A stretch of DNA of 64,000 nt from Paenibacillus peoriae KCTC 3763 (GCF_000236805.1 NZ_AGFX01000021.1:1-64000); one strand, 5' to 3'. Shown: positions 8,135-17,015, counted from the stretch's first letter. Made by a program: numbers and translations. The notes: generated by a model from the letters alone, not told the origin.

Positions 8135-8768
8135 ACATTCAATTGCTGTTCTATCAGCGATTAATACGGAACTGTTCATTTTATCAGGATGATATTGATT
8201 TGTTTTAATATTAAGTTTAAATTGTAGTAATAAGATATCAAGGAGGCGGTCCCAATGGTAAGCATGAATAAACGGACAGTTTATAGAAGGATAGCGCCTA
8301 CTCGTCCTTAAACTGCGTGTTTCCTTCTTGATGAGGCAACCACAACTAACATGCAATAATATAAAATTACTAAAATGAATGACTTCTCCAATCATCAAAT
8401 GGCTCAAATTCGAATGTTAGAGCAACAGTGTAAGGAATTCGACGGATCAAGCTTGAGAGTGGGCCTAGAAAGCCTTAAGGAAAACGGTGGAGATCAACTT
8501 TAAACCTCTACCAGTCGATAGGGTTTGAGATTTCTGCTGAGTCTCATTATTATGTGACCACTCTTAATAGGATGTTGTGAGCGTCGAAGTGCTGCTATAC
8601 TCCTGTATAACGTTATTTTAATAATCAGAAATGAAAAGGCAACCGGATGATTCGGCTGCCTTTTCTCGCTAAGGAACAGAATCGTATGGTGAAAAGTGGA
8701 TAATAAATGGACAGAAGTAGAGACTAAAAGGGGATACCCGGGATACCACAACATAAGAAGGAGATATT
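8135..8768. other. Intergenic stretch with a small possible gene fragment (8375-8503) and one terminator-like hairpin
   Basis: A frame at 8375-8503 encodes 42 residues (starting MNDFSNHQMAQIRMLEQQCK). It might be the N-terminal stub of a GNAT-like protein cut by deletion; no convincing ribosome binding site precedes it and the rest of the gene is absent. A short 18-codon frame near 8255 has an AAGGAGG site but no recognisable product. At 8634-8664, AAAAGGCA-A-CCG and CGG-C-TGCCTTTT form a solid intrinsic terminator pointing right; what it terminates is not evident. Confidence 0.5.
8634..8664 (+). terminator. Intrinsic terminator-like hairpin upstream of selO
   Basis: AAAAGGCA plus CCG pairs with CGG plus TGCCTTTT around a seven-base loop. 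It lies about 100 bp before the selO start and downstream of the truncated fragment, so it may close an ancestral gene or attenuate a long leader. Confidence 0.65.
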
Positions 8769-10265
8769 ATGACGGAGAAAAAGGAAATAGCAGCTAAAAC
8801 AGAAATAGCAGATAAAACAGGATGGAACTTCGACAATAGTTATTCTCGTCTGCCGGAATCATTATTTACAAGGCTCAGCCTAAACCCTGTTCGCTCGCCA
8901 AAGCTGATCATTTTTAATCATCCGTTGGCAGTATCACTGGGGTTAAACGGTCAGGCGCTGCAGCAAAATGATGGCGTAGCAGTGCTGGGCGGCAACCGGG
9001 CTCCCGAAGGTGCTGCGCCCCTTGCCCAAGCCTACGCAGGCCATCAATTTGGGCATTTTAACATGTTGGGAGACGGTCGTGCTTTGCTGCTTGGCGAACA
9101 GATTACTCCCTCGGGGGAGCGATTTGATATTCAGCTCAAGGGCTCAGGCAGAACGCCATACTCCCGCGGTGGTGATGGTCGGGCGGCACTTGGGCCGATG
9201 CTCCGCGAATACATCATTAGTGAAGCGATGCATGCGTTAGGTATTGCTACCACCCGCAGTTTGGCGGTGGTAACCACGGGTGAGTCGATCATCCGGGAAA
9301 CCGAGCAGCCCGGTGCCATTCTGACTCGTGTGGCTGCCAGTCATCTTCGCGTCGGCACCTTTCAATACGTCGCAGCATGGGGTACTAGCCAAAATCTTCG
9401 GCTCCTGGCTGATTACACATTGGAAAGGCATTATCCGGAAGTTGTCGCTGACGAAAACCGCTACCTTTCCCTGCTTCAGGCAGTGATCCAACGTCAGGCC
9501 GAGCTGATTGCCAAATGGCAGCTTATTGGTTTTATTCACGGGGTGATGAACACCGACAACATGACCCTTAGCGGAGAAACGATCGATTATGGTCCTTGCG
9601 CATTTATGGATACCTATGACCCTGAGACGGTATTTAGTTCCATTGACATTCAGGGCCGCTACGCTTATGCCAATCAGCCGCATATTGCCGCATGGAATCT
9701 CGCAAGATTTGCGGAGACCCTCTTGCCGCTGCTGCATGACAACAGGGAGCAGGCTGTCAAACTGGCCGAGGATGCGATTTCAGATTTTGCAAAAATGTTT
9801 CAACATCATTGGCTCGCGGGAATGAGAGCGAAGCTTGGGATCTTTAACAAAGAGCTGCAGGACGAATCCCTAATTGAAGACCTTCTTGGCATGATGCAGA
9901 AGTATCGTGCGGACTACACCAATACCTTCCGTGCCTTAACTTTGGATAAGCCCGAGGATACGGTCCTGTACAACACTGCGGAATTTACCCAGTGGCATGA
10001 GCAATGGCAGGCGAGACTGGGCAGGCAGGAGGAATCACAAGCCTCCTCGCGTCAGCTAATGCGCAGCAACAATCCCGCCATCATCCCGCGCAACCACAGG
10101 GTAGAAGAAGCGCTGGAGGCTGCGGTGGAACGAGAAGACTACCGTGTGATGGAGGAGCTTCTTGAAGTTCTTTCAAACCCGTATGCCTACTCTGAGGAGC
10201 AGGAGATTTACGCTACATTGCCTGAGGGGTCCAACTGCACATACCGAACCTTTTGCGGTACCTGA
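8769..10265 (+). CDS. selO: SelO/YdiU-family protein adenylyltransferase
   Basis: SelO is a pseudokinase-fold enzyme that transfers AMP from ATP to Ser, Thr or Tyr of target proteins, with a role in redox stress in bacteria. The 498-residue length is typical. Conserved blocks include [11 protein letters not shown] (about 97-107), [20 protein letters not shown] (about 122-141) and the inverted catalytic region HGVMNTDNM with DYGPCAFMD (about 255-279). The C-terminus ends in TFCGT, with Cys at the place where animal SelO has selenocysteine. AAGGAG lies seven bases before ATG. It stands alone, ended by a strong terminator and convergent with the spike operon. Confidence 0.92.
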   Translation: MTEKKEIAAKTEIADKTGWNFDNSYSRLPESLFTRLSLNPVRSPKLIIFNHPLAVSLGLNGQALQQNDGVAVLGGNRAPEGAAPLAQAYAGHQFGHFNMLGDGRALLLGEQITPSGERFDIQLKGSGRTPYSRGGDGRAALGPMLREYIISEAMHALGIATTRSLAVVTTGESIIRETEQPGAILTRVAASHLRVGTFQYVAAWGTSQNLRLLADYTLERHYPEVVADENRYLSLLQAVIQRQAELIAKWQLIGFIHGVMNTDNMTLSGETIDYGPCAFMDTYDPETVFSSIDIQGRYAYANQPHIAAWNLARFAETLLPLLHDNREQAVKLAEDAISDFAKMFQHHWLAGMRAKLGIFNKELQDESLIEDLLGMMQKYRADYTNTFRALTLDKPEDTVLYNTAEFTQWHEQWQARLGRQEESQASSRQLMRSNNPAIIPRNHRVEEALEAAVEREDYRVMEELLEVLSNPYAYSEEQEIYATLPEGSNCTYRTFCGT

Positions 10266-10298
10266 TGTGAAGTGAGCCATTTGAAGATAACCTATTTC

Positions 10299-10348
10299 AT
10301 GCGTTGGTGAAGAAGATAGCCGTTCTCTCACCAGCGCATTTTGTTTTT
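10299..10348 (+). terminator. Intrinsic terminator of selO
   Basis: ATGCGTTGGTGA (10299-10310) pairs with TCACCAGCGCAT (10328-10339) with one wobble, followed by TTTTGTTTTT. Confidence 0.85.
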
Positions 10349-10403
10349 ATCCGAGGGTTTTGCAGAATCCAGCTTCTGAAAAAGTGGGTAGGTGCAACAA
10401 CCG

Positions 10404-10820
10404 TTAATCCAGCTCCTGACCGTCATTTTCGATTTGAATATGTCCGCAATACAGACACTGATGAGTGCAGTTTTGCGTTAGAGCGGGCTGGCCTTCGATT
10501 CTCATGTCGCTTTTCCCGTTTAGCCAAGGCATCGTCAGGACAGGAATGCACGGGGCCTTTTTCACCCCATAGATATCAACCATCTGACTGGCTTGTACAG
10601 CCGGATTAAGTGGACTGGAGCAATTGCCAAAAGATTTGATGTTTACTCCTGGCACGTAGTCTCCAATATTCATCTGCGCTTTATTTTTGACATACACCCC
10701 ATGGCTAAAAGGGCGCTTCAAACGGGTAGGCTGTGTACCGTAGCTGCAGCTTAAAATCGCACCTGCCACGACGTAGCTTTTTTTCGCGCCTGTTCCAGGC
10801 TGTACACTTGCTTCTTCCAT
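10404..10820 (-). CDS. DUF4280 PAAR-like spike-tip protein
   Basis: The 138-residue protein matches the DUF4280 pattern: VVAGAILSCSYGTQPTRL near the start (about 17-34), NIGDYVPGVNI and GNCSSPLNP in the middle, then APCIPVLTMPW and a C-terminal Cys/His group (CTHQCLYCGH). DUF4280 proteins are PAAR-like and are thought to cap VgrG spikes with a metal-stabilised tip. It is the last gene of the five-gene spike operon, five bases after the Imm11-like gene, and lies downstream of the VgrG-like gene, as expected for a tip partner. No toxin domain is fused to it. Identification is by pattern only. Confidence 0.8.
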   Translation of the reverse strand: MEEASVQPGTGAKKSYVVAGAILSCSYGTQPTRLKRPFSHGVYVKNKAQMNIGDYVPGVNIKSFGNCSSPLNPAVQASQMVDIYGVKKAPCIPVLTMPWLNGKSDMRIEGQPALTQNCTHQCLYCGHIQIENDGQELD

Positions 10821-10824
10821 CCTG

Positions 10825-11361
10825 TTATTCCTCCTTTGTGGCCATTTCTATTTTTTGCACTCGAACTCCTGTAAATGGACGGCGCAGCAAGCTTTCCGCC
10901 ACTGCGAGATCAATAAAGATATGAACTTCCATCAAACCGGCAATCCGAAATATAGATGAGTCGATTTTTCCGTGTCTAAGTACCAAATGCTTTAGGGTAT
11001 GGTCTGGGTACCACTCAGTTTGTACGGAAAGACAATCCACCACCGGAGGACGCAGTACCCAGTACACGTCCTGTTTGGCTTGCTGAAAATCGGTAAGAAT
11101 AGCTGCCTTCCATTCCAATCCCGGCATATATTTTTCCAACAGTGCTTTCATCGAATCTGAAACCAGCGGCAAAGGATACTCCAGAAAATCCGGATATACG
11201 GTTCGAGAATCTGTATGTACAGCTAAAAACAAGGGAGTGTCCTCCGTCTGCATATTTTTATTGTTATCCGAAAGGATATCCTCCACCTGCAATGGAGACA
11301 GAGAAGCAGGCTCCACCCGATGCTTGACGCGTTCATCCACCATGAGTCGAAAATATCTCAT
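10825..11361 (-). CDS. Imm11-like (DUF1629) putative immunity protein
   Basis: The 178-residue protein has the layout of the Imm11/DUF1629 family. VSDSMKALLEKYMPGLEW lies mid-protein (about 67-84), then WVLRPPVVDCLSVQTEW (about 101-117). A C-terminal pattern LVLRHGKIDSSIFRIAG...IFIDLAVAESLLRRPFTGVR follows. The family is known mainly as immunity proteins in polymorphic-toxin loci. Its start overlaps the pentapeptide gene by four bases and it runs into the DUF4280 gene, so it is co-translated with spike components. No toxin with a clear catalytic domain is found beside it, so its partner is open. Alternative: a structural adaptor that shares this fold. Confidence 0.6.
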   Translation of the reverse strand: MRYFRLMVDERVKHRVEPASLSPLQVEDILSDNNKNMQTEDTPLFLAVHTDSRTVYPDFLEYPLPLVSDSMKALLEKYMPGLEWKAAILTDFQQAKQDVYWVLRPPVVDCLSVQTEWYPDHTLKHLVLRHGKIDSSIFRIAGLMEVHIFIDLAVAESLLRRPFTGVRVQKIEMATKEE

Positions 11362-12635
11362 TGTATCCGGTCTCCTTTACTTACTGGAGCTGTTATCTGT
11401 GTAGCCTTAAGACAAGGATGGGACGTTTCTTCAACAGCGAGACCAATAGCTTCGCTTCGTTGTTTCTCCGTAAAGCTTACCCGGTTGACCTTTGCCCCTG
11501 TAAAATCGGCTCTTACTAAGCAAGCGTCTGTGAAGGAAGCACCCGTTATATCGGCTCCTACAAAGCAGGCGTCTGTCAGATCCGCTCCGATAAATGAAGC
11601 CTTTTGCAGCGAGCTGTCCTGGAAAATAGCCCCCTGAAGCTGAGCATGCTGAAAGCTGGCTCCCTGTAAACTCGCTCCTGTAAAATTTACTCCATCCCAT
11701 CCTAATGGCTCCCAATCTAGCCAAGCTTCTGAACTACCATATTTGCCATTCCCTGAAACGGCGTCCAGTACAGCCTTTTGCAGGGAACAACCGCTAAAAT
11801 CGGCTCCGTGAAGCAGGCTGTACGAAAAGTCGGTTTCATCCAGCTGAGCCTCTTGCCACACGGTTCCTACTAGAGTGCAGCTATGTAATCGACTATGTTC
11901 CATCCTGATTTGGCGAAAGGCTGTATAGCGAAAATCCAGGGAACTGTAATCTCCACCGGATAGATTGACTTGAGTCAGCGCTTGGTAGCTGTAGGCCCCT
12001 TCTTCTTTTTCCTCCAGCCAAGACTTGATTACGCTCGCATCCATTGGTTTGCGATCTTCGCGGTACACAGACACGCTGTGATCCATATACTCGCCGACCC
12101 GAATTTCAAAAACTTCTTCACGATCCAGCACCTGAAACTCTGGTAAAGCAACGGCTTGTTTCATAGCCTGCCGTATCAGACTAACGATCATCGTATGAAG
12201 ATATCCCGCTGCTTCCAGCATGATCTGTTCCAATTCTAGTTCGGACAGAGATACCTGCTGCTTCAAGGCTTCGGCCAAAAGCTGTTCACGTAGATGAGTC
12301 CAATAGGAAAAGACCCAGCCTGCATCGTACTCCAACGCAATGGGCTCAGCATCCAGCATCCATAAGGCGTCCGTAGCTTCGACGAGATAAACAGGCTTTT
12401 GCTCAAGCCATGTGGTGCGCAGCATGGAATAGGTGATGTAGCCAATATGGCCTTTAAGGCCTTCTTGCTGCTTTTGCCGAGCGAACTGACAAAAGGTGCG
12501 AAAATGTTCTACTATATGCTGGAGTCGGGATTCTTGTGTGACTGTACATTTCAACGCCCATTCTTGGCGAATGAGGGACCATGCCTGAAGCAGAGTCGCT
12601 TGTTGCTGACTTGACACATCTGTTTGCTTTTCCAT
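11358..12635 (-). CDS. Pentapeptide-repeat protein of the spike operon
   Basis: The 425-residue product has an N-terminal non-repeat domain of about 210 residues and a C-terminal right-handed beta-helix of A(D/N)LXX-type pentapeptides (about 215-400). Examples are FTGASLQGASFQHAQLQGAI and FIGADLTDACFVGADITGAS. In Gram-negative type VI loci, pentapeptide proteins often lie beside VgrG and PAAR genes as adaptors or effectors. Here the gene sits 12 bases after the VgrG-like gene and overlaps the next gene by four bases. The N-terminal domain is not recognised and could carry the activity. Confidence 0.8.
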   Translation of the reverse strand: MEKQTDVSSQQQATLLQAWSLIRQEWALKCTVTQESRLQHIVEHFRTFCQFARQKQQEGLKGHIGYITYSMLRTTWLEQKPVYLVEATDALWMLDAEPIALEYDAGWVFSYWTHLREQLLAEALKQQVSLSELELEQIMLEAAGYLHTMIVSLIRQAMKQAVALPEFQVLDREEVFEIRVGEYMDHSVSVYREDRKPMDASVIKSWLEEKEEGAYSYQALTQVNLSGGDYSSLDFRYTAFRQIRMEHSRLHSCTLVGTVWQEAQLDETDFSYSLLHGADFSGCSLQKAVLDAVSGNGKYGSSEAWLDWEPLGWDGVNFTGASLQGASFQHAQLQGAIFQDSSLQKASFIGADLTDACFVGADITGASFTDACLVRADFTGAKVNRVSFTEKQRSEAIGLAVEETSHPCLKATQITAPVSKGDRIQ

Positions 12636-12647
12636 TTAAAATCATCC

Positions 12648-14063
12648 TTAATTAGACTTCACTTCGCTGCCCTTCATATCCGCCGAACCGCTTAATTCAA
12701 TATGACTGCCGTTACAATTCATACGGAGCTGACTACCTGCGGATAGACTCATCGTTTTGCCCGCTGACAGGCTGAGATTGCCTCCCGCTGAAATATTCAC
12801 TTGCTTGCTGCTCGTGATATGAATGCCTTCTTTATCGTCCAGTTTGATATAAATAGCGCCGTCCTTGCCTGTAACGACCAGCTCATCCGGCCCCAGCCGA
12901 ATTTCCTTGCCGTGCGGAGTACGCCATATTTTCATTTGCGGGTTGGAAAAATGGTTATGTGTACTCTTGCGATCTGCCCGCCTTACCGCACTGCCTGCCA
13001 CGCCGTCTTCTTCCCGACTGCCAGGGAAATAAAGAGATACCGAGTCGCCTTTTTCCGGCATAACGTACCAGCCGGTATGGCCACCGCCGCTGTACACGGT
13101 TGAATAGTTGAACCAATGCGCCTTGCTTGCATCCTGCTGTTCATCGCAATCCAGATGGATACGTACCTGATCCTGACGGACGTCCAGAACAACACCGCTT
13201 AACGAGGCTCCTGCCAGCTTATCCTGATAGTAGCTTTTTTGCCGAAATCCCTGGTAAGAACCCAGTACGTATTGATGCTGCAGCAGTCCTTGACTCATTG
13301 CAGTGTAGGCTTCCATCACATACAAGTTATGCCCCTGAAAATTCAACTGAGCGCCCAAGTCGAGTACTTCATCCGTTTCTACCTCATAAAAAATAAAATC
13401 ATGCTCACTTAGCTTGGTCTGCTCATTCTCCTGAAAATAACGAAAAGGCAGCAACTGCTTGCGCACGGTATAACGGGTATGATCCAGTACCGCCTGCGCG
13501 GGGCTGTCTTCAATACCAAAATAAAACTTGGGACTGTCAAAACGGGCAACAGGCATCAGACTCGTATGATAGCGGGAGGCTATGCGTCTCAAAAATGCCC
13601 AGTCCGTCTCTTGATACTGAATGGCAATACGCCCGATAGCTTCTCCGCCAGTAGCTCCGTCAATGACATCCAGCCCCTCATAGTCCTTGCCTATGTGCTC
13701 CAGCATTTGAGGGATCGTCATTTTCGTATACTGAAAAGAGCGGGTACGCTGCTTAATGTCCATCCGGTACGTATGGGAAATAGCTTCTACCTCCAGATAG
13801 TACACACCCCGCACGACTTTGACCTCGACCGAAAGGGCAATCCCGCTGAATAGCGGCTTGCTGGCGCCAGATTCATCCTTTTGGCTCACCTCAATCACCG
13901 TATTTTTTTCTGTCGCTTCCACATAGCTGTCTTGCAGGTCCTCAGGAATAACACCTGTAAAATAAAGTCGGGTATGCTCGTTGATTTTTTTCGTTAAGGT
14001 AAGCTGCTCCAGATCGATTTGGTCATAAGGGTGAATTTGAATTTGATCGTATCCCAGACTCAT
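12648..14063 (-). CDS. VgrG/Pvc8-like contractile-injection spike protein
   Basis: The 471-residue protein has a gpD/gp27-like N-terminal half (LTLTKKINEHTRLYFTGVIP about 21-40; YQETDWAFLRRIASRYH about 170-186). A gp5-type OB-fold follows (SGVVLDVRQDQVRIHLDCDE about 290-309; WYVMPEKGDSVSLYFPGSRE about 331-350). The C-terminal beta-helix has alternating Ser/Gly (GGNLSLSAGKTMSLSAGSQL). These are the parts of a trimeric membrane-puncturing spike. It overlaps the preceding DcrB-like gene by four bases. No sheath, tube, baseplate wedge or ATPase gene is in the window, so it either uses an apparatus encoded elsewhere or has been repurposed. Confidence 0.85.
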   Translation of the reverse strand: MSLGYDQIQIHPYDQIDLEQLTLTKKINEHTRLYFTGVIPEDLQDSYVEATEKNTVIEVSQKDESGASKPLFSGIALSVEVKVVRGVYYLEVEAISHTYRMDIKQRTRSFQYTKMTIPQMLEHIGKDYEGLDVIDGATGGEAIGRIAIQYQETDWAFLRRIASRYHTSLMPVARFDSPKFYFGIEDSPAQAVLDHTRYTVRKQLLPFRYFQENEQTKLSEHDFIFYEVETDEVLDLGAQLNFQGHNLYVMEAYTAMSQGLLQHQYVLGSYQGFRQKSYYQDKLAGASLSGVVLDVRQDQVRIHLDCDEQQDASKAHWFNYSTVYSGGGHTGWYVMPEKGDSVSLYFPGSREEDGVAGSAVRRADRKSTHNHFSNPQMKIWRTPHGKEIRLGPDELVVTGKDGAIYIKLDDKEGIHITSSKQVNISAGGNLSLSAGKTMSLSAGSQLRMNCNGSHIELSGSADMKGSEVKSN

Positions 14064-14743
14064 CGTGAAATCATTCCTTTCTCATTTGCAGGGTAAGGGG
14101 AGGGCGTTAGGATGCGAAGGGACTGGCCCCAATATTCCGCTACTGGCAGCCATGCTTCGTGCTCTGCTTCCAGACAGCTGAAGGAGCCTATTACAACTCG
14201 TCCCTTTTGGATGAAAAGCAGCAATTCATTGTATAGATTCCCGTCTATTCCCGCTGCTATAAAACGAATTCGCCCGATTGAAAGCCCGGAATGATTGATA
14301 AACATTTCTGAGCCCAGCCAGTTGCGAATGGGTTGTACCGACCGTAAAACGTCTGCCATTTGCTCCACGAACTCGGAAAGCTCGTCCACTTCCAAGAACG
14401 AATCTGTAGGATTAAAGCTGATATTAATCGTTCCCTCAGAAGAGGTATAAATATCCTGTGGACGATGCTCCGAAGGATATTTCATCGCAGCTTGCTCCAT
14501 TGGCATAGGACTAAAGGATTTGGGAATATAGAAGCCAATTTCCCCATGTAATATCGTAATAGGCTCCAACGCGAGATGGTCATTATAAATATGAAAGAGT
14601 TTATTTTCTTCAGACAGGACTGGACCATTCTGTTCCGATCCCTGAGCTTGAGCTGGAATGGATTGTAGAGCATCATGATCAATTGCTGTCTGATCCATCA
14701 TTTTAGCTTTGAGGCTAAGAATATGCTCATCCAGATAGTTCAT
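14060..14743 (-). CDS. DcrB/DUF1795-like protein, EagR-type chaperone candidate
   Basis: The first gene of the spike operon has no signal peptide. After about 60 polar residues it shows the DcrB/DUF1795 pattern: GEIGFYIPKSF, then AAMKYPSEHRPQDIYTSSEG (about 83-102), INISFNPTDSFL, and a final beta-strand block with GSFSCLEAEHEAWLPVAEYW. In Gram-negative bacteria DUF1795 proteins called EagR bind the N-terminal membrane helices of Rhs and PAAR effectors before loading on VgrG. The downstream VgrG and PAAR-like genes make a similar job plausible. The start at 14743 is preferred over the ATG at 14761 because AAGGGGGC lies eight bases before it. Confidence 0.65.
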   Translation of the reverse strand: MNYLDEHILSLKAKMMDQTAIDHDALQSIPAQAQGSEQNGPVLSEENKLFHIYNDHLALEPITILHGEIGFYIPKSFSPMPMEQAAMKYPSEHRPQDIYTSSEGTINISFNPTDSFLEVDELSEFVEQMADVLRSVQPIRNWLGSEMFINHSGLSIGRIRFIAAGIDGNLYNELLLFIQKGRVVIGSFSCLEAEHEAWLPVAEYWGQSLRILTPSPYPANEKGMISR

Positions 14744-14804
14744 ATAAAGCCCCCTTTTCATAAAAAATAAGAGATTATACTTAAAAAATTGGCAAACTGA
14801 AGGG

Positions 14805-14873
14805 GATATTTAAATGCAGACCCAACATGTGTATTTATCGGTTAAAACAGAATTTAGTTTACAAAATGACCCA
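14805..14873 (-). promoter_or_regulatory. Sigma-D (sigma-28) type promoter of the five-gene spike operon
   Basis: On the minus strand, TAAA (14861-14858) is followed after exactly 15 nt by ACCGATAA (14842-14835), one base from the FliA/SigD -10 GCCGATAA. The predicted transcript starts about 85-90 bases before the first gene. The block is nearly the same as 1312-1378 upstream of the other spike gene. Confidence 0.75.
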
Positions 14874-14910
14874 TTCGTTGGCGAATTTAGATGTTAATTT
14901 TTTGCAAGCT

Positions 14911-15787
14911 TCATTCCATCAACCCTTTTTGCCGTAACAATTCTGTTGTAGTACTCCACAGTTGGCGTTGCATTACGATATCCCCGCCAGGATATGCTGG
15001 CACAATGGGCCTTCCAGTGCCAACATTAAAATATCCGCCTGTCACTGCTTGATATTGAGGTTCTGTAGCTAAACGAATAATAATGTCCGCTCCTTTCCGC
15101 GGGTCTCCGATATGCAAAGTGTTCAATATTTTTGCAAGTATGGACGAAAACCCTAACTCACGGCCAAGCCCGGTAACATTAAACCCCGGATTAAGTGCGT
15201 TAACTGCGACTCCAGTTCCATCCAACTGACGTCCAAGTTCTTCTGTAAACATGATATTAAGGAGTTTTGTCTTTCCGTAAATCATAGATGAGCCTCTTGC
15301 AGTAAATGCAGATGTATCTATTAAATCCTCTGGCAATTTAAGTTCACCATGGTTGCGTGATGCTTCAGAAGCCACGTTGACGATCCTTGCATTCTTTGAA
15401 TTCATTAATGGCTGGAGTAATGTATGTGTTAACAGCCATGGTGCAAGATAGTTTACTGCTATCATTTCTGCAAAACCCTCTGAGGTCACTCGCTGTTCAA
15501 AACCATGTAATCCTGCATTGTTCACTAATACATCAATCTTCGGATAATTAGCTTTAATTTCATTTCCAATCCGCTTGACATCTTTCATAAGAGACAGGTC
15601 CCCGAAAAAAAAAGTGTACCTTTGGATTGGGTACAAGATCTTTTAGAATATTTTTAGTTGTTTCAGCACGCTTTTCATTTCTGGCTGTTAAGACCAGATG
15701 TGCCCCGCGTTTGGCTAATTCAATTGCTGTCAATTGTCCAAGCCCGCTAGTTGCACCAGTAATTACAATAACCGGGTATATCGACAT
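14911..15787 (-). pseudogene. Short-chain dehydrogenase/reductase with a single frameshift in a T9 tract
   Basis: The N-terminal frame carries the NAD(P)-binding motif TGATSGLG. The C-terminal frame carries NNAGLHG and the catalytic YGKTK. They join at nine T residues on the coding strand (A run 15605-15613). With eight Ts the protein would read on through VHFFFGDLS into one intact SDR of about 290 residues. The break is thus one inserted base: a mutation, a slippage-prone phase switch, or a sequencing error. The family reduces or oxidises alcohols, ketones or retinol-like substrates; the substrate is unknown. It is divergent from a MarR gene with two palindromic boxes between. Confidence 0.8.
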
Positions 15788-15885
15788 ATAAATACTCCTC
15801 CAAATCTTGAATAAATTACATTCATATTACCGTTCAAACGTTTTAGACGCGTTCTGCTTGACACTTACCCAAATTAAAAATATGA

Positions 15886-15928
15886 TTGATATATATCAAG
15901 TATATGTATTTCGATTGATATATGTCAA
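15886..15928. promoter_or_regulatory. Two palindromic boxes, probable MarR operators
   Basis: TTGATATATATCAA (15886-15899) is a perfect palindrome. TTGATATATGTCAA (15915-15928) differs from it by one base. Their centres are 29 bp apart, close to three helical turns, in the gap between the divergent SDR and MarR genes. Confidence 0.8.
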
Positions 15929-15966
15929 ATATATTCAAGCTAATTTATAATGAGGTGTGTAAACCT

Positions 15967-16443
15967 ATGGAAAATAAAATTCAACATCCCAATTCTACGA
16001 GAGTGCAATTAGAACTGGATCTTGGTGAACAGCTTAATGCACTTATAAGTGCATCACATGCACTCAATGTAAGAACTGCGGCACTTTTCGATCCAGCATT
16101 ACAACCTGCAGCTTTTCTGATTGTACGTTGTCTTCTTTCATACGGTCCGGTGAGCGCTACATTTTTGGCGGAATCCACCGCTATGGATCGAAGCTCTGTC
16201 AGCCGGCTTGTTTCTCAGCTTAAGCGCTTGAATTATGTAAAAAGTGAAACCCACCCTGAGGATCGCCGGGGAGTGTTGATATCCCTGACAGTTTTTGGCC
16301 GTGAAAAAGCCCTGGATGCTTTAAAAGAAAAAGAAAATGAATTTTACCAACGCATTTCAACATGGGAGGATTCCAAGCTTGAAGCGTTTATTGGGATGCT
16401 GAAGTGCTTTAACGGACAAACCATGGTTAAAGAAGATGCCTGA
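15967..16443 (+). CDS. MarR-family transcriptional regulator
   Basis: The 158-residue protein has the MarR winged-helix fold: GPVSATFLAESTAMDRSSVSR as helix-turn-helix (about 59-79) and the wing HPEDRRGVLISLT (about 95-107). Start ATG 15967 is preferred over 15922 because GAGGTG lies nine bases upstream and the earlier start would sit inside the second operator box. It probably represses itself and the divergent, now broken, SDR gene through the TTGATATAT boxes. The ligand is unknown. Confidence 0.88.
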   Translation: MENKIQHPNSTRVQLELDLGEQLNALISASHALNVRTAALFDPALQPAAFLIVRCLLSYGPVSATFLAESTAMDRSSVSRLVSQLKRLNYVKSETHPEDRRGVLISLTVFGREKALDALKEKENEFYQRISTWEDSKLEAFIGMLKCFNGQTMVKEDA

Positions 16444-16508
16444 CTATTTTGGATGAACTAAGCCTGTGAGTAGGTTCAAAGAATCGTAAAAACAGGAGGC
16501 TTTCATAA

Positions 16509-16955
16509 ATGAAAGGAAAACATATTAGAGAAATCAGGGTAACGGATTATTATGATATTTATTTGTTAAACCAGGATTTTAACCCGAATCTATATGTATT
16601 TTCTGAAGAAAAGGTAAAAGAGAAGATTGGAACGATTATAAAGAAAACCCAAGATATCGTCCTTGTTTGTGAAGAAAACAATGAAGTAATAGGATATATT
16701 CATGGAAGCCCGTATGAATTGCTTTTTTCGGACTCTTTAATCAACGTACTAGGATTTGTTGTGAAAGAGAAGGAGAGAAATCGAGGCATAGGCAGCATGT
16801 TGATTGAGCGGCTTGAACAGTGGGGAGAGAGCCATGGATTTTCTGGAATTAAATTGCTATCCCACCCAAATCGGATACATGCACACAGATTCTACGAACA
16901 ACGTGGCTATCAGTTTACAAAGGACCAAAAAAATTTTATAAAAAGGCTCAAATAA
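16509..16955 (+). CDS. GNAT-family N-acetyltransferase
   Basis: The 148-residue protein shows the acetyl-CoA loop ERNRGIGSMLIERLE (about 94-108) after the strand NVLGFVVKEKE. A C-terminal RIHAHRFYEQRGYQFTK motif completes a small acetyltransferase. An ACAGGAGG site lies about 10 bases before ATG. It follows the MarR gene by 65 bp on the same strand and may be read with it. The acceptor molecule cannot be predicted. Confidence 0.85.
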   Translation: MKGKHIREIRVTDYYDIYLLNQDFNPNLYVFSEEKVKEKIGTIIKKTQDIVLVCEENNEVIGYIHGSPYELLFSDSLINVLGFVVKEKERNRGIGSMLIERLEQWGESHGFSGIKLLSHPNRIHAHRFYEQRGYQFTKDQKNFIKRLK

Positions 16956-17015
16956 TACGTATTTTCATTGGATAGCTGTGTAAGCTTCGTGACACGAGAG
17001 TCAATGAGGAAATAG

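Noticed and set aside
8375-8503. Complete small GNAT-like gene
   Set aside because: Only 42 codons with no ribosome site; kept only as a possible fragment within the intergenic entry.
8769-10265. SelO as an effector of the adjacent spike operon
   Set aside because: It is on the opposite strand with its own terminator and is a widespread single gene; nearness alone is not evidence.
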